NCBI RefSeq assembly: GCF_018476885.1 | Contig: NZ_JAHCVJ010000001.1 | Span: forward strand, 558,001 to 622,000 | DNA: 64,000 nt | Source of the DNA: Geoanaerobacter pelophilus | GTDB lineage: Bacteria > Desulfobacterota > Desulfuromonadia > Geobacterales > DSM-12255 | Direction of reading: 5' to 3' | Shown here: positions 51,890 to 61,800 of the stretch, piece by piece | How positions within the stretch are numbered: the first letter of the stretch is position 1 | How the letters are laid out: each line of letters begins with the position of its first letter | The notes under the pieces: model-generated | What the model was told of the DNA's origin: nothing | What the model saw: the letters and a program-made list of their open reading frames with translations, nothing else | The model's database searches: none | Translations under genes and position numbers: made by a program

Positions 51890-52674
51890 TGGAGGGGCCT
51901 GTTTGACTCATGACCCTTGTGGATCGCTTTTTCCAGCCGTCTCCGTCGGGGCCAGGTCAAAATAAAGGCGACCGGGCCGGACAGGATGTAACATAGAAAA
52001 ATCGTGAAGAGCATGAGCACCGGTTCTGCAGCGACCACGACAAACAGCAGGACAATCAGCACTAGGAAACCGAACGGCTGCCGTTTGATCAGTTCCGGAT
52101 CCTTAAAGGAGTAAAACTTAAAATTGGAAACCATCAGGAAGGCAAGGAGATAGATCAAAACCAGAATCGCCAGCTTCTTGAACGAACTCGGCCAGCCGAA
52201 GTGATAGAAAAGCAGGACCGTTGCCGAGACCATGCTGGCAGCCGCAGGTGTCGGCAGGCCAATGAACCGTTTGCTCTCGACCGTATCCACCTGAACATTG
52301 AAACGGGCCAGGCGCAAAGCGGCGCAGGCCACAAAAAGGAAGGCGGCAACCCACCCCAGTCGACCAAATGGTCGCAGTGCCCATGCGTACATGAGAAAGC
52401 CGGGGGTGACGCCAAACGAAACCACATCGGCCAGAGAATCGTATTCTACCCCGAACTTACTGGTAGTGCCGGTGGCACGCGCCACCTTACCGTCAAGGCC
52501 GTCAAAAATAGATGCCGCGAGAATCCAGATGGCGGCCGTGCGGTAATCTCCGGACAACGTTGCGACCATGCTGTAAAAGCCGGCAAAAAGACTGCCTGTG
52601 GTAAAGAGGTTAGGGAGGATGTAAATCCCTTTCCGTATACTCTCGCTTCTTTCGGTTTTTTCGCTTTCGTTCAC
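51886..52674 (-). CDS. pssA: CDP-diacylglycerol-serine O-phosphatidyltransferase
   Basis: PssA (262 aa, membrane type) makes phosphatidylserine. The CDP-alcohol phosphotransferase motif is complete: DGLDGKVARATGTTSKFG then EYDSLADVVSFG. About eight hydrophobic segments follow. The start is a GTG overlapping the psd stop (GTGA). The psd-pssA pair gives phosphatidylethanolamine. Confidence 0.94.
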   Translation of the reverse strand: MNESEKTERSESIRKGIYILPNLFTTGSLFAGFYSMVATLSGDYRTAAIWILAASIFDGLDGKVARATGTTSKFGVEYDSLADVVSFGVTPGFLMYAWALRPFGRLGWVAAFLFVACAALRLARFNVQVDTVESKRFIGLPTPAAASMVSATVLLFYHFGWPSSFKKLAILVLIYLLAFLMVSNFKFYSFKDPELIKRQPFGFLVLIVLLFVVVAAEPVLMLFTIFLCYILSGPVAFILTWPRRRRLEKAIHKGHESNRPLQ

Positions 52675-53315
52675 CCGAGTATCCCCAGGACCGTTTCTCC
52701 TGCCACGGTCTTTTGCCCCATCTTTACCATTATTTCGGTCTCTTTGGGGAGATATACATCAAGCCTTGAACCGAACCGGATCAGGCCGTAGCGCTTACCT
52801 CGTTCCAGCAGATCGCCCTTACCAGCATAGCATACGATACGCCGGGCGATCAGTCCAGCCACCTGAACCACAACAATCTTTTTGCCACCATTGGTTGCAA
52901 TCACCAGGCCACTCTGCTCGTTTTCAAAGGTTGCCCGTTCATGCCGCACATCGAGAAATTTCCCGGAGATGTAGAACGAATCCAGCACCGTGCCGGTAAC
53001 CGGTGCCCGGTTGACGTGCACATTGAAAACAGACATGAAAATACTGATCTTGGTCATTTCCTGGCCAAGATGTGGCTCGACTGCGTCTCCAAGATAGATC
53101 ACCACGCCATCGGCTGGCGCAACCAGTTTATCCTCGCCACTCGGTGCGTTTCGTACAGGGTTTCTGAAGAAAAAAACAATAAACAGCGTTACCACCAGCA
53201 TAAAAGCCGCAGGTAGAGACCAGCAAAGCCAAGCCAGGACTGCAGTAACAATCCCCCCGGCAATAATAAACGGGAATCCTTCAGGTGCTACTGGGAAATT
53301 TCCGGGTCTGTCCAT
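52671..53315 (-). CDS. psd: Phosphatidylserine decarboxylase proenzyme
   Basis: Psd (214 aa) is the short Psd-A type that cleaves itself to make a pyruvoyl cofactor. The processing site is the Gly-Ser in GLIRFGSRLDVYLP; NVHVNRAPVTGTV holds a conserved His. Two hydrophobic N-terminal segments anchor it. I use the ATG at 53315 (AAGGA ten bases upstream) rather than the GTG at 53333. Confidence 0.94.
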   Translation of the reverse strand: MDRPGNFPVAPEGFPFIIAGGIVTAVLAWLCWSLPAAFMLVVTLFIVFFFRNPVRNAPSGEDKLVAPADGVVIYLGDAVEPHLGQEMTKISIFMSVFNVHVNRAPVTGTVLDSFYISGKFLDVRHERATFENEQSGLVIATNGGKKIVVVQVAGLIARRIVCYAGKGDLLERGKRYGLIRFGSRLDVYLPKETEIMVKMGQKTVAGETVLGILG

Positions 53316-53333
53316 CAATAAGGAATCCTTCAC

Positions 53334-53380
53334 TAAAAAACCGGGTCACCCGCTCTCAGGAATGAGAAAGCGGGGCCCGG
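53334..53380 (-). terminator. Terminator between ilvC and psd
   Basis: On the minus strand CCGGG...CCCGCT(T)TCTCATT / TGAGAGCGGG...CCCGG forms a long interrupted stem followed by TTTTTTAG, 20 bases past the ilvC stop. Confidence 0.82.
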
Positions 53381-53399
53381 CATTTATGATCGAAATTGA

Positions 53400-54410
<1,011 letters not shown>

Positions 54411-54503
54411 TTACTTCCTCCATGTATTTTCTGCACAGATATCTCTGGCATATGCATATTTTACTCTGTTAACGGAACAACAACTCCGCAAGGTTCTAGG
54501 TTC

Positions 54504-54995
54504 TTACCCTTTCCAACCCTTTGAGCCCCTGCCGATGGCAACCGGCCCGGTCCGGACAAGCTCTTTGAGCCCAAGAGGCCGCAGGAGTTCGAGAATCGCG
54601 TCAATCTTGGCGGGTGACCCGGTGGCCTCAATAGTATACGAGCGTGGGGTGACATCGATAATTTTCGCACGGAAAATATCAACAATCCTCAGGACCTCCG
54701 CCCTGCTTTCATCCTCGGCAGTCACCTTGACCAGAGCCATTTCACGCTCAATGCCACTGCCGTCGGTGAAGTCGATGACCTTGATTACATCGATCAGCTT
54801 GTTGAGCTGCTTGCTGATCTGTTCCAGGATCTGGTCATCGCCCCGGGTTACCAGGGTGATCCGGGAGATGGTCTCATCATTGGTCGGAGCCACTGACAGC
54901 GAATCGATATTAAAGCCGCGCCCGGAAAACAGGGCCGCCACTCGGGACAGCACCCCGAATTCGTTTTCCACCAATACTGAAATTGTATGCTTCAT
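54504..54995 (-). CDS. ilvN: Acetolactate synthase regulatory subunit
   Basis: IlvN/IlvH-type (163 aa) ACT-domain subunit that confers valine feedback on IlvB. ISVLVENEFGVLSRVAALFS and RGFNIDSLSVAPT are the ACT signature. GGAGG lies 9 bases before the ATG at 54995, which sets the start over 55034. Confidence 0.96.
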   Translation of the reverse strand: MKHTISVLVENEFGVLSRVAALFSGRGFNIDSLSVAPTNDETISRITLVTRGDDQILEQISKQLNKLIDVIKVIDFTDGSGIEREMALVKVTAEDESRAEVLRIVDIFRAKIIDVTPRSYTIEATGSPAKIDAILELLRPLGLKELVRTGPVAIGRGSKGWKG

Positions 54996-55022
54996 GAGGA
55001 ATAACCTCCATATACATTGATT

Positions 55023-55075
55023 GTAGAGGCGCATTGAGATGCGCCCAAAACAGGGCGGATAGCAATCCGCCCCTA
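55023..55075 (-). repeat. Two-hairpin palindromic repeat between ilvB and ilvN
   Basis: GTAG, then GGCGCAT-TGAG-ATGCGCC, then GGGCGGAT-AGCA-ATCCGCCC, ending CTAC. The 5' and 3' ends are complementary, so the whole element can fold as one cruciform. A similar element lies at 56819-56872. Confidence 0.7.
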
Positions 55076-55082
55076 CATGGCT

Positions 55083-56783
55083 CTAGGCATTAAGCACCAT
55101 CTCGTTCAGTGAAGCCCCTGCCGGCACCATCGGCAACACCTTTTCCTCGCGGGCGATCTTGAACTCCATGATGACCGGGCCGTCATAGGCAAATCCTTGC
55201 TTGATGGTATCCTCAACCTCATCGGTCTTGGTTGCCTGAAAGCCCTTGGCGCCGAATGCCTCGGCAAGCTTGATGAAATCGATCGGCTGTTCCATACAGG
55301 TCTGTGAGTAGCGCTTGTCGAAGAACAGCTCCTGCCACTGCCGCACCATGCCGAGGAAGTTGTTGTTCAGGATGACGATCTTTACCGGAAGCCGGTTCTG
55401 CACCAGAGTGGCCATCTCCTGCAGGTTCATCTGGAATCCGCCGTCACCGCAGACCACAATTACCTGCCGCTTCGGGAAGGCAGCCTGTGCCCCCATGGCA
55501 GCCGGCAATCCATACCCCATGGTACCAAGACCACCCGACGACAACAGGGTACGAGGCTTGGTAAAGGTGAAGAACTGGGCAGTCCACATCTGGTGCTGTC
55601 CGACATCGGTTGCCACAATAGCATCGGGATCCGACAGTTCGCGCAGCTTCTCGATCACGTACTGCGGCTTGATGACATTGGCGGCATGCTTGTAGGTCAG
55701 CGGGTGCTTCGCTTTCCAGGCGGCAATCTCTTCATGCCACTCCTTTGTCGCCTCCTTGAAGGCCTTTACCTTATCGGGATGGGCCTCTACCTCTTTGATC
55801 ATCTTGAAAAGCACGTCTTTGACATCACCGACGATCGGCAGATCAACCGGCACGTTCTTCTTGATCGAGGTCGGATCAACGTCGATGTGGATGATCTTGG
55901 CATGCGGGGCAAAGGTTGCCAGCTTGCCGGTCACCCGGTCATCGAAACGGGCGCCGATTGCCACCAGCACATCGGTGTTGGTCATTGCCATGTTGGCGTA
56001 GTAAGTACCGTGCATCCCGAGCATCCGCAAGGAATTGGGCGAATCCTCAGGATAAGCGCCAAGCCCCATCAAGGTGGTGGTTACCGGTACTTCGAGCATA
56101 TTGCACAGCTTGGTCAACTCCTCAGCAGCATTGGCCAGAATGACCCCGCCGCCTACGTAGACCACCGGCTTGCGTGAACCGAGCAGCATCTCGATCGCTC
56201 GCTCCACCTGCTTCGGATGACCTTCCAAGTTCGGCTTGTACCCTCTGATATCCACTTTTTCGGGATACTTGAACTCTGCCTGGGCGATCTGCACATCTTT
56301 CGGGATATCAACTAGTACCGGCCCGGGACGACCGCTCCTGGCAATGTAAAAGGCCTTCTTGAGAATACCGGCCAGTTCGTTGACGTCGCGCACCAGGAAG
56401 TTGTGCTTGGTACAGGGCCGGGTAATACCGATGATATCGACCTCCTGAAAGGCATCGTTGCCGATCAGCGGCGTCGGCACCTGTCCGGTGATGATGACGA
56501 CCGGTATCGAATCCATGTAAGCGGTCGCAATCCCGGTGACAGTATTGGTTGCACCGGGGCCAGACGTTGCAATGGCAACCCCGACCCGGCCGGTGGCGCG
56601 GGCATAACCGTCAGCGGCATGCACCCCTGCCTGCTCATGGCGTGGCAGGATATGGTGGATATCCTTGAAGCCGTGCAGTTCGTCGTAAATATTGATTACC
56701 GTGCCGCCGGGGTAGCCGAAAACCGTATCGACCCCCTCCTTTTTGAGGCACTCCAGGAGTATTCTTGCTCCATTCATTTTCAT
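55083..56783 (-). CDS. ilvB: Acetolactate synthase large subunit
   Basis: IlvB (566 aa) is a thiamine-diphosphate enzyme joining two pyruvates or pyruvate and ketobutyrate. The ThDP glutamate region FGYPGGTVINIYDELH and HEQAGVHAADGYARATG, and the Mg-ThDP motif GDGGFQMNLQEMATLV...LNNN are complete. A conserved FAD-binding middle domain is present. It lies between ilvD and ilvN; both flanking gaps hold palindromic repeats. Confidence 0.97.
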   Translation of the reverse strand: MKMNGARILLECLKKEGVDTVFGYPGGTVINIYDELHGFKDIHHILPRHEQAGVHAADGYARATGRVGVAIATSGPGATNTVTGIATAYMDSIPVVIITGQVPTPLIGNDAFQEVDIIGITRPCTKHNFLVRDVNELAGILKKAFYIARSGRPGPVLVDIPKDVQIAQAEFKYPEKVDIRGYKPNLEGHPKQVERAIEMLLGSRKPVVYVGGGVILANAAEELTKLCNMLEVPVTTTLMGLGAYPEDSPNSLRMLGMHGTYYANMAMTNTDVLVAIGARFDDRVTGKLATFAPHAKIIHIDVDPTSIKKNVPVDLPIVGDVKDVLFKMIKEVEAHPDKVKAFKEATKEWHEEIAAWKAKHPLTYKHAANVIKPQYVIEKLRELSDPDAIVATDVGQHQMWTAQFFTFTKPRTLLSSGGLGTMGYGLPAAMGAQAAFPKRQVIVVCGDGGFQMNLQEMATLVQNRLPVKIVILNNNFLGMVRQWQELFFDKRYSQTCMEQPIDFIKLAEAFGAKGFQATKTDEVEDTIKQGFAYDGPVIMEFKIAREEKVLPMVPAGASLNEMVLNA

Positions 56784-56818
56784 GTATATGTCCTCCCCTA
56801 GATAGGGATTGATTTTAT

Positions 56819-56872
56819 GTAGGGCAGGCCGATGTGCCTGCCCGGATTGCAGGCGGCCACATCGGGCCGCCC
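56819..56872 (-). repeat. Two-hairpin palindromic repeat between ilvD and ilvB
   Basis: GTAGGGCAGGC...GCCTGCCC hairpin followed by GGCGGCC-ACATCG-GGCCGCC. It has the same two-hairpin plan as 55023-55075, with a different sequence. Confidence 0.65.
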
Positions 56873-56882
56873 AACAGATTAT

Positions 56883-58538
56883 TTATTCGGTAATTGCTCC
56901 GGTGTGCGCCGAGGTAACCACCTTGGCATACCTTGCCAGCCAGCCGCCTTTAATCTTCGGTTCAGGCGCCTGCCACTTGGCCCGGCGGGCCGAAAGGGTC
57001 GCCTCGTCAACCAGCAGGTCGAGCTTCCGGTTCGGGATATCGAGCAGAATCCGGTCGCCGTCCTCAACCAGAGCTATCGGGCCGCCATCGGCCGCTTCAG
57101 GAGAGATGTGGCCGATACATGGGCCGCGCGTACCACCGGAGAACCTGCCGTCGGTAATGAGCGCAACGCTGTCGCCAAGCCCCATCCCCATGATGGCAGC
57201 TGTAGGTGCCAGCATCTCCCGCATTCCCGGGCCGCCTTTCGGCCCTTCGTAGCGGATGACCACCACATCGCCGGACTTGATCCGGCCTTCCATGATGGCG
57301 GCCATGGCAAGCTCCTCGGCATTAAAGCACCGGGCCGTCCCCTCGAACCTCATCATCGGGGCAGAAACGCCGGACTGCTTGACTACTGCCCCCTTCGGCG
57401 CGATTGAGCCGAAGAGGACAGCGATACCTCCTTCTTTCTTCACCGGGTTCGCAACAGGACGGATAACCGTCTCGTCTACGTTCGCGATGCTCGAAGCGAT
57501 CTGCAGGGTCGAAAGACCCAAAACTGTCGGGTTATCCTTGATCTTGTCGCCAAGCTGTTTCAACACCCCGGCTACTCCGCCGGCAGCGTCCAGATCTTCC
57601 ATGAAATGCTCACCGGCAGGGTTCATCGAAGCAAGCTGCGGCGTCTCCTTGGCCAGGATATCGAAAGTCTCCAGTGGCAGGTCAACACCGGCATCCCGAG
57701 CGATTGCCAGCAGGTGCAGCACGGTATTGGACGAGCCGCCCAGCGCCAGGTCAACGCGGATGGCGTTCTCAAAGGCAGCGCGGGTCATTATCTGCCGCGG
57801 GGTAACATTGTTTTTCACCAGTTCTACGATCTTTTCGCCCGACGCAAAGGCAATGCGGCGTTTCAGGGCCGATACGGCCAAAGCAGTGCCACAGCGGGGC
57901 AGACTCATCCCGAGGGTCTCGGTGAGGATTGCCATGGTATTGGCGGTGAACAACCCCTGGCAGGAACCCATCCCGGGACAGGCGTTGTCTTCGCAAACCT
58001 GCAGCTCCTTGGCATCAATCACGCCGGCCTTGTAGCGGGCCATTGCCTCGAAGGTGTCGGTCACAAACGAGTACTTTCTCCCCCCGTCGCCCCGGCCCGA
58101 AAGCATGGGGCCGGCAGTAACCACGATACAGGGGATATCGAGCCGCGCGGCAGCCATGAGCATACCGGGGGTAATCTTATCGCAGTTGGTCAGGAGCACC
58201 AGGCCATCGAGACGATGGGCCTCGGCAATCGACTCCACCATGTCGGCGATCAGTTCGCGGGTCGGGAGCGAGTAGTGCATCCCTTTGTGCCCCATGGCAA
58301 TACCGTCGCAAACGCCGGGGATGCCAAAGAAGAACGAGTAGCCCCCCCCGGTGTGAACCCCCTTCTCAATGAAACGCTCAAGGTCCCGCATCCCGACATG
58401 GCCGGGGATCAGGTCGGTAAAACTGGTGGCAACACCGATAAAAGGCTTCTCCAATTCGCTCTGGGGAACTCCGGTTCCCTTGATAAGAGCGCGGTGCGGT
58501 GTTCGCTCCAGCCCCTTCTTAATCATGTCGCTTCGCAT
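56883..58538 (-). CDS. ilvD: Dihydroxy-acid dehydratase
   Basis: IlvD (551 aa) dehydrates dihydroxy acids to the ketoacid precursors of valine and isoleucine. Fe-S cysteines are in [14 protein letters not shown] and [40 protein letters not shown] and the C-terminal Lys/Ser region are intact. GGAG lies 7 bases before the ATG. It is the first gene of the ilvDBNC run. Confidence 0.97.
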   Translation of the reverse strand: MRSDMIKKGLERTPHRALIKGTGVPQSELEKPFIGVATSFTDLIPGHVGMRDLERFIEKGVHTGGGYSFFFGIPGVCDGIAMGHKGMHYSLPTRELIADMVESIAEAHRLDGLVLLTNCDKITPGMLMAAARLDIPCIVVTAGPMLSGRGDGGRKYSFVTDTFEAMARYKAGVIDAKELQVCEDNACPGMGSCQGLFTANTMAILTETLGMSLPRCGTALAVSALKRRIAFASGEKIVELVKNNVTPRQIMTRAAFENAIRVDLALGGSSNTVLHLLAIARDAGVDLPLETFDILAKETPQLASMNPAGEHFMEDLDAAGGVAGVLKQLGDKIKDNPTVLGLSTLQIASSIANVDETVIRPVANPVKKEGGIAVLFGSIAPKGAVVKQSGVSAPMMRFEGTARCFNAEELAMAAIMEGRIKSGDVVVIRYEGPKGGPGMREMLAPTAAIMGMGLGDSVALITDGRFSGGTRGPCIGHISPEAADGGPIALVEDGDRILLDIPNRKLDLLVDEATLSARRAKWQAPEPKIKGGWLARYAKVVTSAHTGAITE

Positions 58539-58581
58539 GAGTACACTCCGGCAGCATATGCTAGAAAAAATGTGAATGAAG

Positions 58582-58611
58582 AAAATACTGTATTTTGCAG
58601 GGGGATGTCAA
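58582..58611 (-). promoter_or_regulatory. Candidate ilvD promoter with overlapping palindrome
   Basis: On the minus strand TTGACA (58611-58606) and TATTTT (58587-58582) are 18 bases apart, about 44 bases before the ilvD ATG. A 15-base palindrome AAAATAC-N-GTATTTT (58582-58596) covers the -10 box, and a half copy AAAATACTGT recurs at 58619, so a repressor site is plausible. Confidence 0.5.
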
Positions 58612-58777
58612 CATGAATAAAATACTGTTATTGAAATAAAATCAACAGGAACGCTGCCTTAGAAATGGTTTACAAACCGATGATTGCAGCAGACCGAAAA
58701 AAATCTGCAAAAAGTTTAATGCCGTTAATGCAAGTTGCTATAAAGCCCACCAAATTGCCATACCGATCTCAATATGA

Positions 58778-58809
58778 GTTATTTAAATATATTTTATTAT
58801 TTAAATAAC
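58778..58809. promoter_or_regulatory. AT-rich 12-base inverted repeat upstream of the giant exported protein
   Basis: GTTATTTAAATA and TATTTAAATAAC are exact complements eight bases apart, 51 bases before the ATG at 58861. The 322-base gap 58539-58860 otherwise holds only the ilvD promoter region; no ORF or RNA is recognised in it. Confidence 0.45.
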
Positions 58810-58860
58810 CCTAACATTCATATATAGTTTCGCCATTTATTGAATTGGAGGGTCTATTCC

Positions 58861-61800
58861 ATGCTTATCCGTCCCTTGTGGTCAAGGCTCAGGCTAGCTA
58901 TTCTCATTGTTGCGATCGTGGCTTTGTCGCTGGCCTCAGTATCTTACGGAAGCGACCAGTGGCAAAGTGTCGGGCCAAATGGCAAATCACTGGCAATCTC
59001 CCCCAATTTTGCCTTGGATCATACGATATATGCAGGATCGGAGACAGCCGGTATCGTGAAAAGCACGAACGGCGGAGCAAGTTGGACGCAGGTGAACAAC
59101 GGCATTACCAACTTGACCATCTGGGCCATCGCGATTTCCCCCGGATACTCTTCAGACCATACCCTCTTTGCCGCGACTGACGTGGGAATCTTCAAGAGCA
59201 CAAACGACGGTGCCAGCTGGGCCCCGGCCTATTACGGCATCCCCCCCCAATCGGTCCGCTCCCTGGCCCTGTCGCCAAACTACCAGAACGATCAAAACAT
59301 CTTTGCCGGGACATGGGGGGGAGGTCTTTACAAAAGCTCAGACAGCGGAATGACCTGGGCCCTTTCCGGCACCGGCATTACCGAGCCTTATATCCCTTCC
59401 CTCGCCTTCTCGCCGGCCTATAGCGTTGACCGCACCATATTTGCCGGCACCTTGACCAATGGAGTTTTCAAGAGCACCGACGGCGGCGCAAACTGGAACT
59501 CGGTCGGCATCACTTACAACCATACTATTCACGCGCTTGCCGTTTCACCGGGATATGCAACCGACCAGACCATCTATGTCGGCATCGGCGGTGGCGGCGG
59601 TGTTGTAAAAAGCATGAACGGAGGAACGTCCTGGCAACCAGTCACCAACGGGCTCAGCAACCTGAATATCCTGTCAATGGCCATCTCCCCCGGATATGCC
59701 GATGACCCGACGCCGCCGGGCTCCCCTGGCGACCGCACGCTGTACTCGGGAACATTCGGCGGCGGGGTATTCAGAAGCAATGATGGCGGCTCAAGCTGGA
59801 CCACCATCAACAACGGCCTCAGCAACCTCAATGCGTGGGCAATTACCGTTTCACCGGCATACAGAAGTGACCTGACTGTATTCGCCGGCACAGACACCGG
59901 CCTGTTTAAGCTGGCATCTCCATCTGCACCCCCTGTCGTATCTGTCACGCCAACCGGACTCAGTTTCGGTGATCAGTTCATCAACACAGCGTCAGTGGAG
60001 CAAAGCGTCACCATAAGCAATAGCGGCGCGGCTCCCCTGGCAATCAGCTCCATCAGCATCACCGATGCCAACCCGGCGCAATACGCCATCACCTCATACG
60101 GCAGTTGCGGAACCCCAAACCCCTACCTGGCCCCAGGGACAAGCTGTACGATTTCCGTAGGTTTTTCACCGACAACAGAAGGTAACCACTATGCAACCCT
60201 GATGATCTCATCCAACGACCCGGTCACACCTCTCAGCTCAGTGCCGCTTTACGGTGTCGGCGTGTTTGTTCCTGCACCGACGGTTATCTCCAGACAACCG
60301 GCCAACGGCACTACCGCCCCGCTCACTACCATGGTGCAAGCCACCTTCAGCGAACAAATGGATGAATTTTCCATCACAACAACGACCTTCAACCTCACGC
60401 AGCTAACCAGTGTTGCCATCAGCACCATTGCTGCCGGAGGTTCACACTCAGTAGCATTGAAAAGCGACGGCAGCGTAACAGCCTGGGGGGACAACAGCTC
60501 GGGGCAGAGTACGGTGCCCGGAGGCTTGGCCGGAGTGACCGGTATTGCCGCCGGAGACAGCCACACCCTGGCAGTAACAGCTAACGGCATGGTCAGTGCG
60601 TGGGGCAAAAACGACTACAACCAGTCAACTGTTCCCCAAGGTCTTACCGGAGTGATTGCCGTGGCAGCAGGTGGATCGCACTCCCTTGCCCTGAAGAGCG
60701 ATGGCACGGTCACGGCATGGGGAAGCAACCAGTTCGGGCAGGCAACACCCCCGGAAGGGCTTACCGGGGTGATCGCCATTGCCGCCGGTGGCACCCATTC
60801 CGTTGCGCTCAAGAGTAATGGAACTGTTGTGGCCTGGGGACATGGCATAAACGGACAGACAACTATCCCGGAAGGTCTCTCCAATGTAACGGCGATTGCC
60901 GCCGGAGGGGATCATTGCCTTGCCCTCAAAAACGATGGGACTGTGGTGGCCTGGGGATATGGCTATTATGGCCAGACAACGGTCCCGGAGGGACTCTCCG
61001 GAGTCATTGCGGTCGCAGCGGGTGGATTGCACTCGCTCGCCCTGAAAAACGACGGTACCGTGGTCGCATGGGGCTACAACATTCTCAATCAGTCGCTGGT
61101 GCCGGGCGGGCTAGCCGGAGTAAAAGGGATAGCCGCCGGCTATGTCCACTCCCTTGTTGTGAAAAATGACAATATGCTGGTTGGCTGGGGATATGACGGC
61201 AACGGCCAAATCTCAATTCCGGGAGATCTGCATACCGGCATCAATGTAACCGGATCGGTAAGCTATGATCAAGCCACCCAAACTGCGTCATTCACACCAG
61301 CGGCACCGCTGGTCAACGCCAGCAACTACCACGCTGCCATAAGTGGAGTACGCAGTCTTGCAGGGATTACCCTTGCCACTCCGGTCACCTGGAGCTTTAC
61401 TGCTTTGGGGCCTGCCCTGCAGCTTGCCCCGGTATCGCGCTCTTTCGGAACCGTGCCGGTATTCTCGTCAACAGCAACTTCATTCACCATCAGCAACTCA
61501 AGCCAGAGTCAGCTATCACTGAACACCGTTGCAATCTCCGGAGCCGATGCGACGCAGTTCAGCATAAACACCGGCAGTTGCAGCAGCCTTACGCCAACCC
61601 TTGCCGCCGGCGAAAGCTGCCAGGTGCAGATCGTTTTTGCCCCTGACTCTGTCGGCGCCAAAAGCGCGACTTTGCTGATTTCCGCGGCAAGCCCGGCGAT
61701 TGAGCTAGCCGCTTCCCTTACCGGCACCGGCATAGCAGCAGCCACTTACCCGTTGTATCTTGGTGTTGACGGACCGGGTTCGGGGATCGTGACTTTTTCT

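Noticed and set aside
55023-55075. Possible attenuator or T-box controlling ilvN
   Set aside because: No T-run, no GGTGGTACCGCG-type sequence and no leader peptide; the two-hairpin plan recurs at 56819, so a repeat is the better explanation.
60424-61243. Regular 117-base repeats considered as a CRISPR-like array or mobile repeat
   Set aside because: They stay in frame and encode RCC1-like propeller blades; no spacer-repeat alternation.
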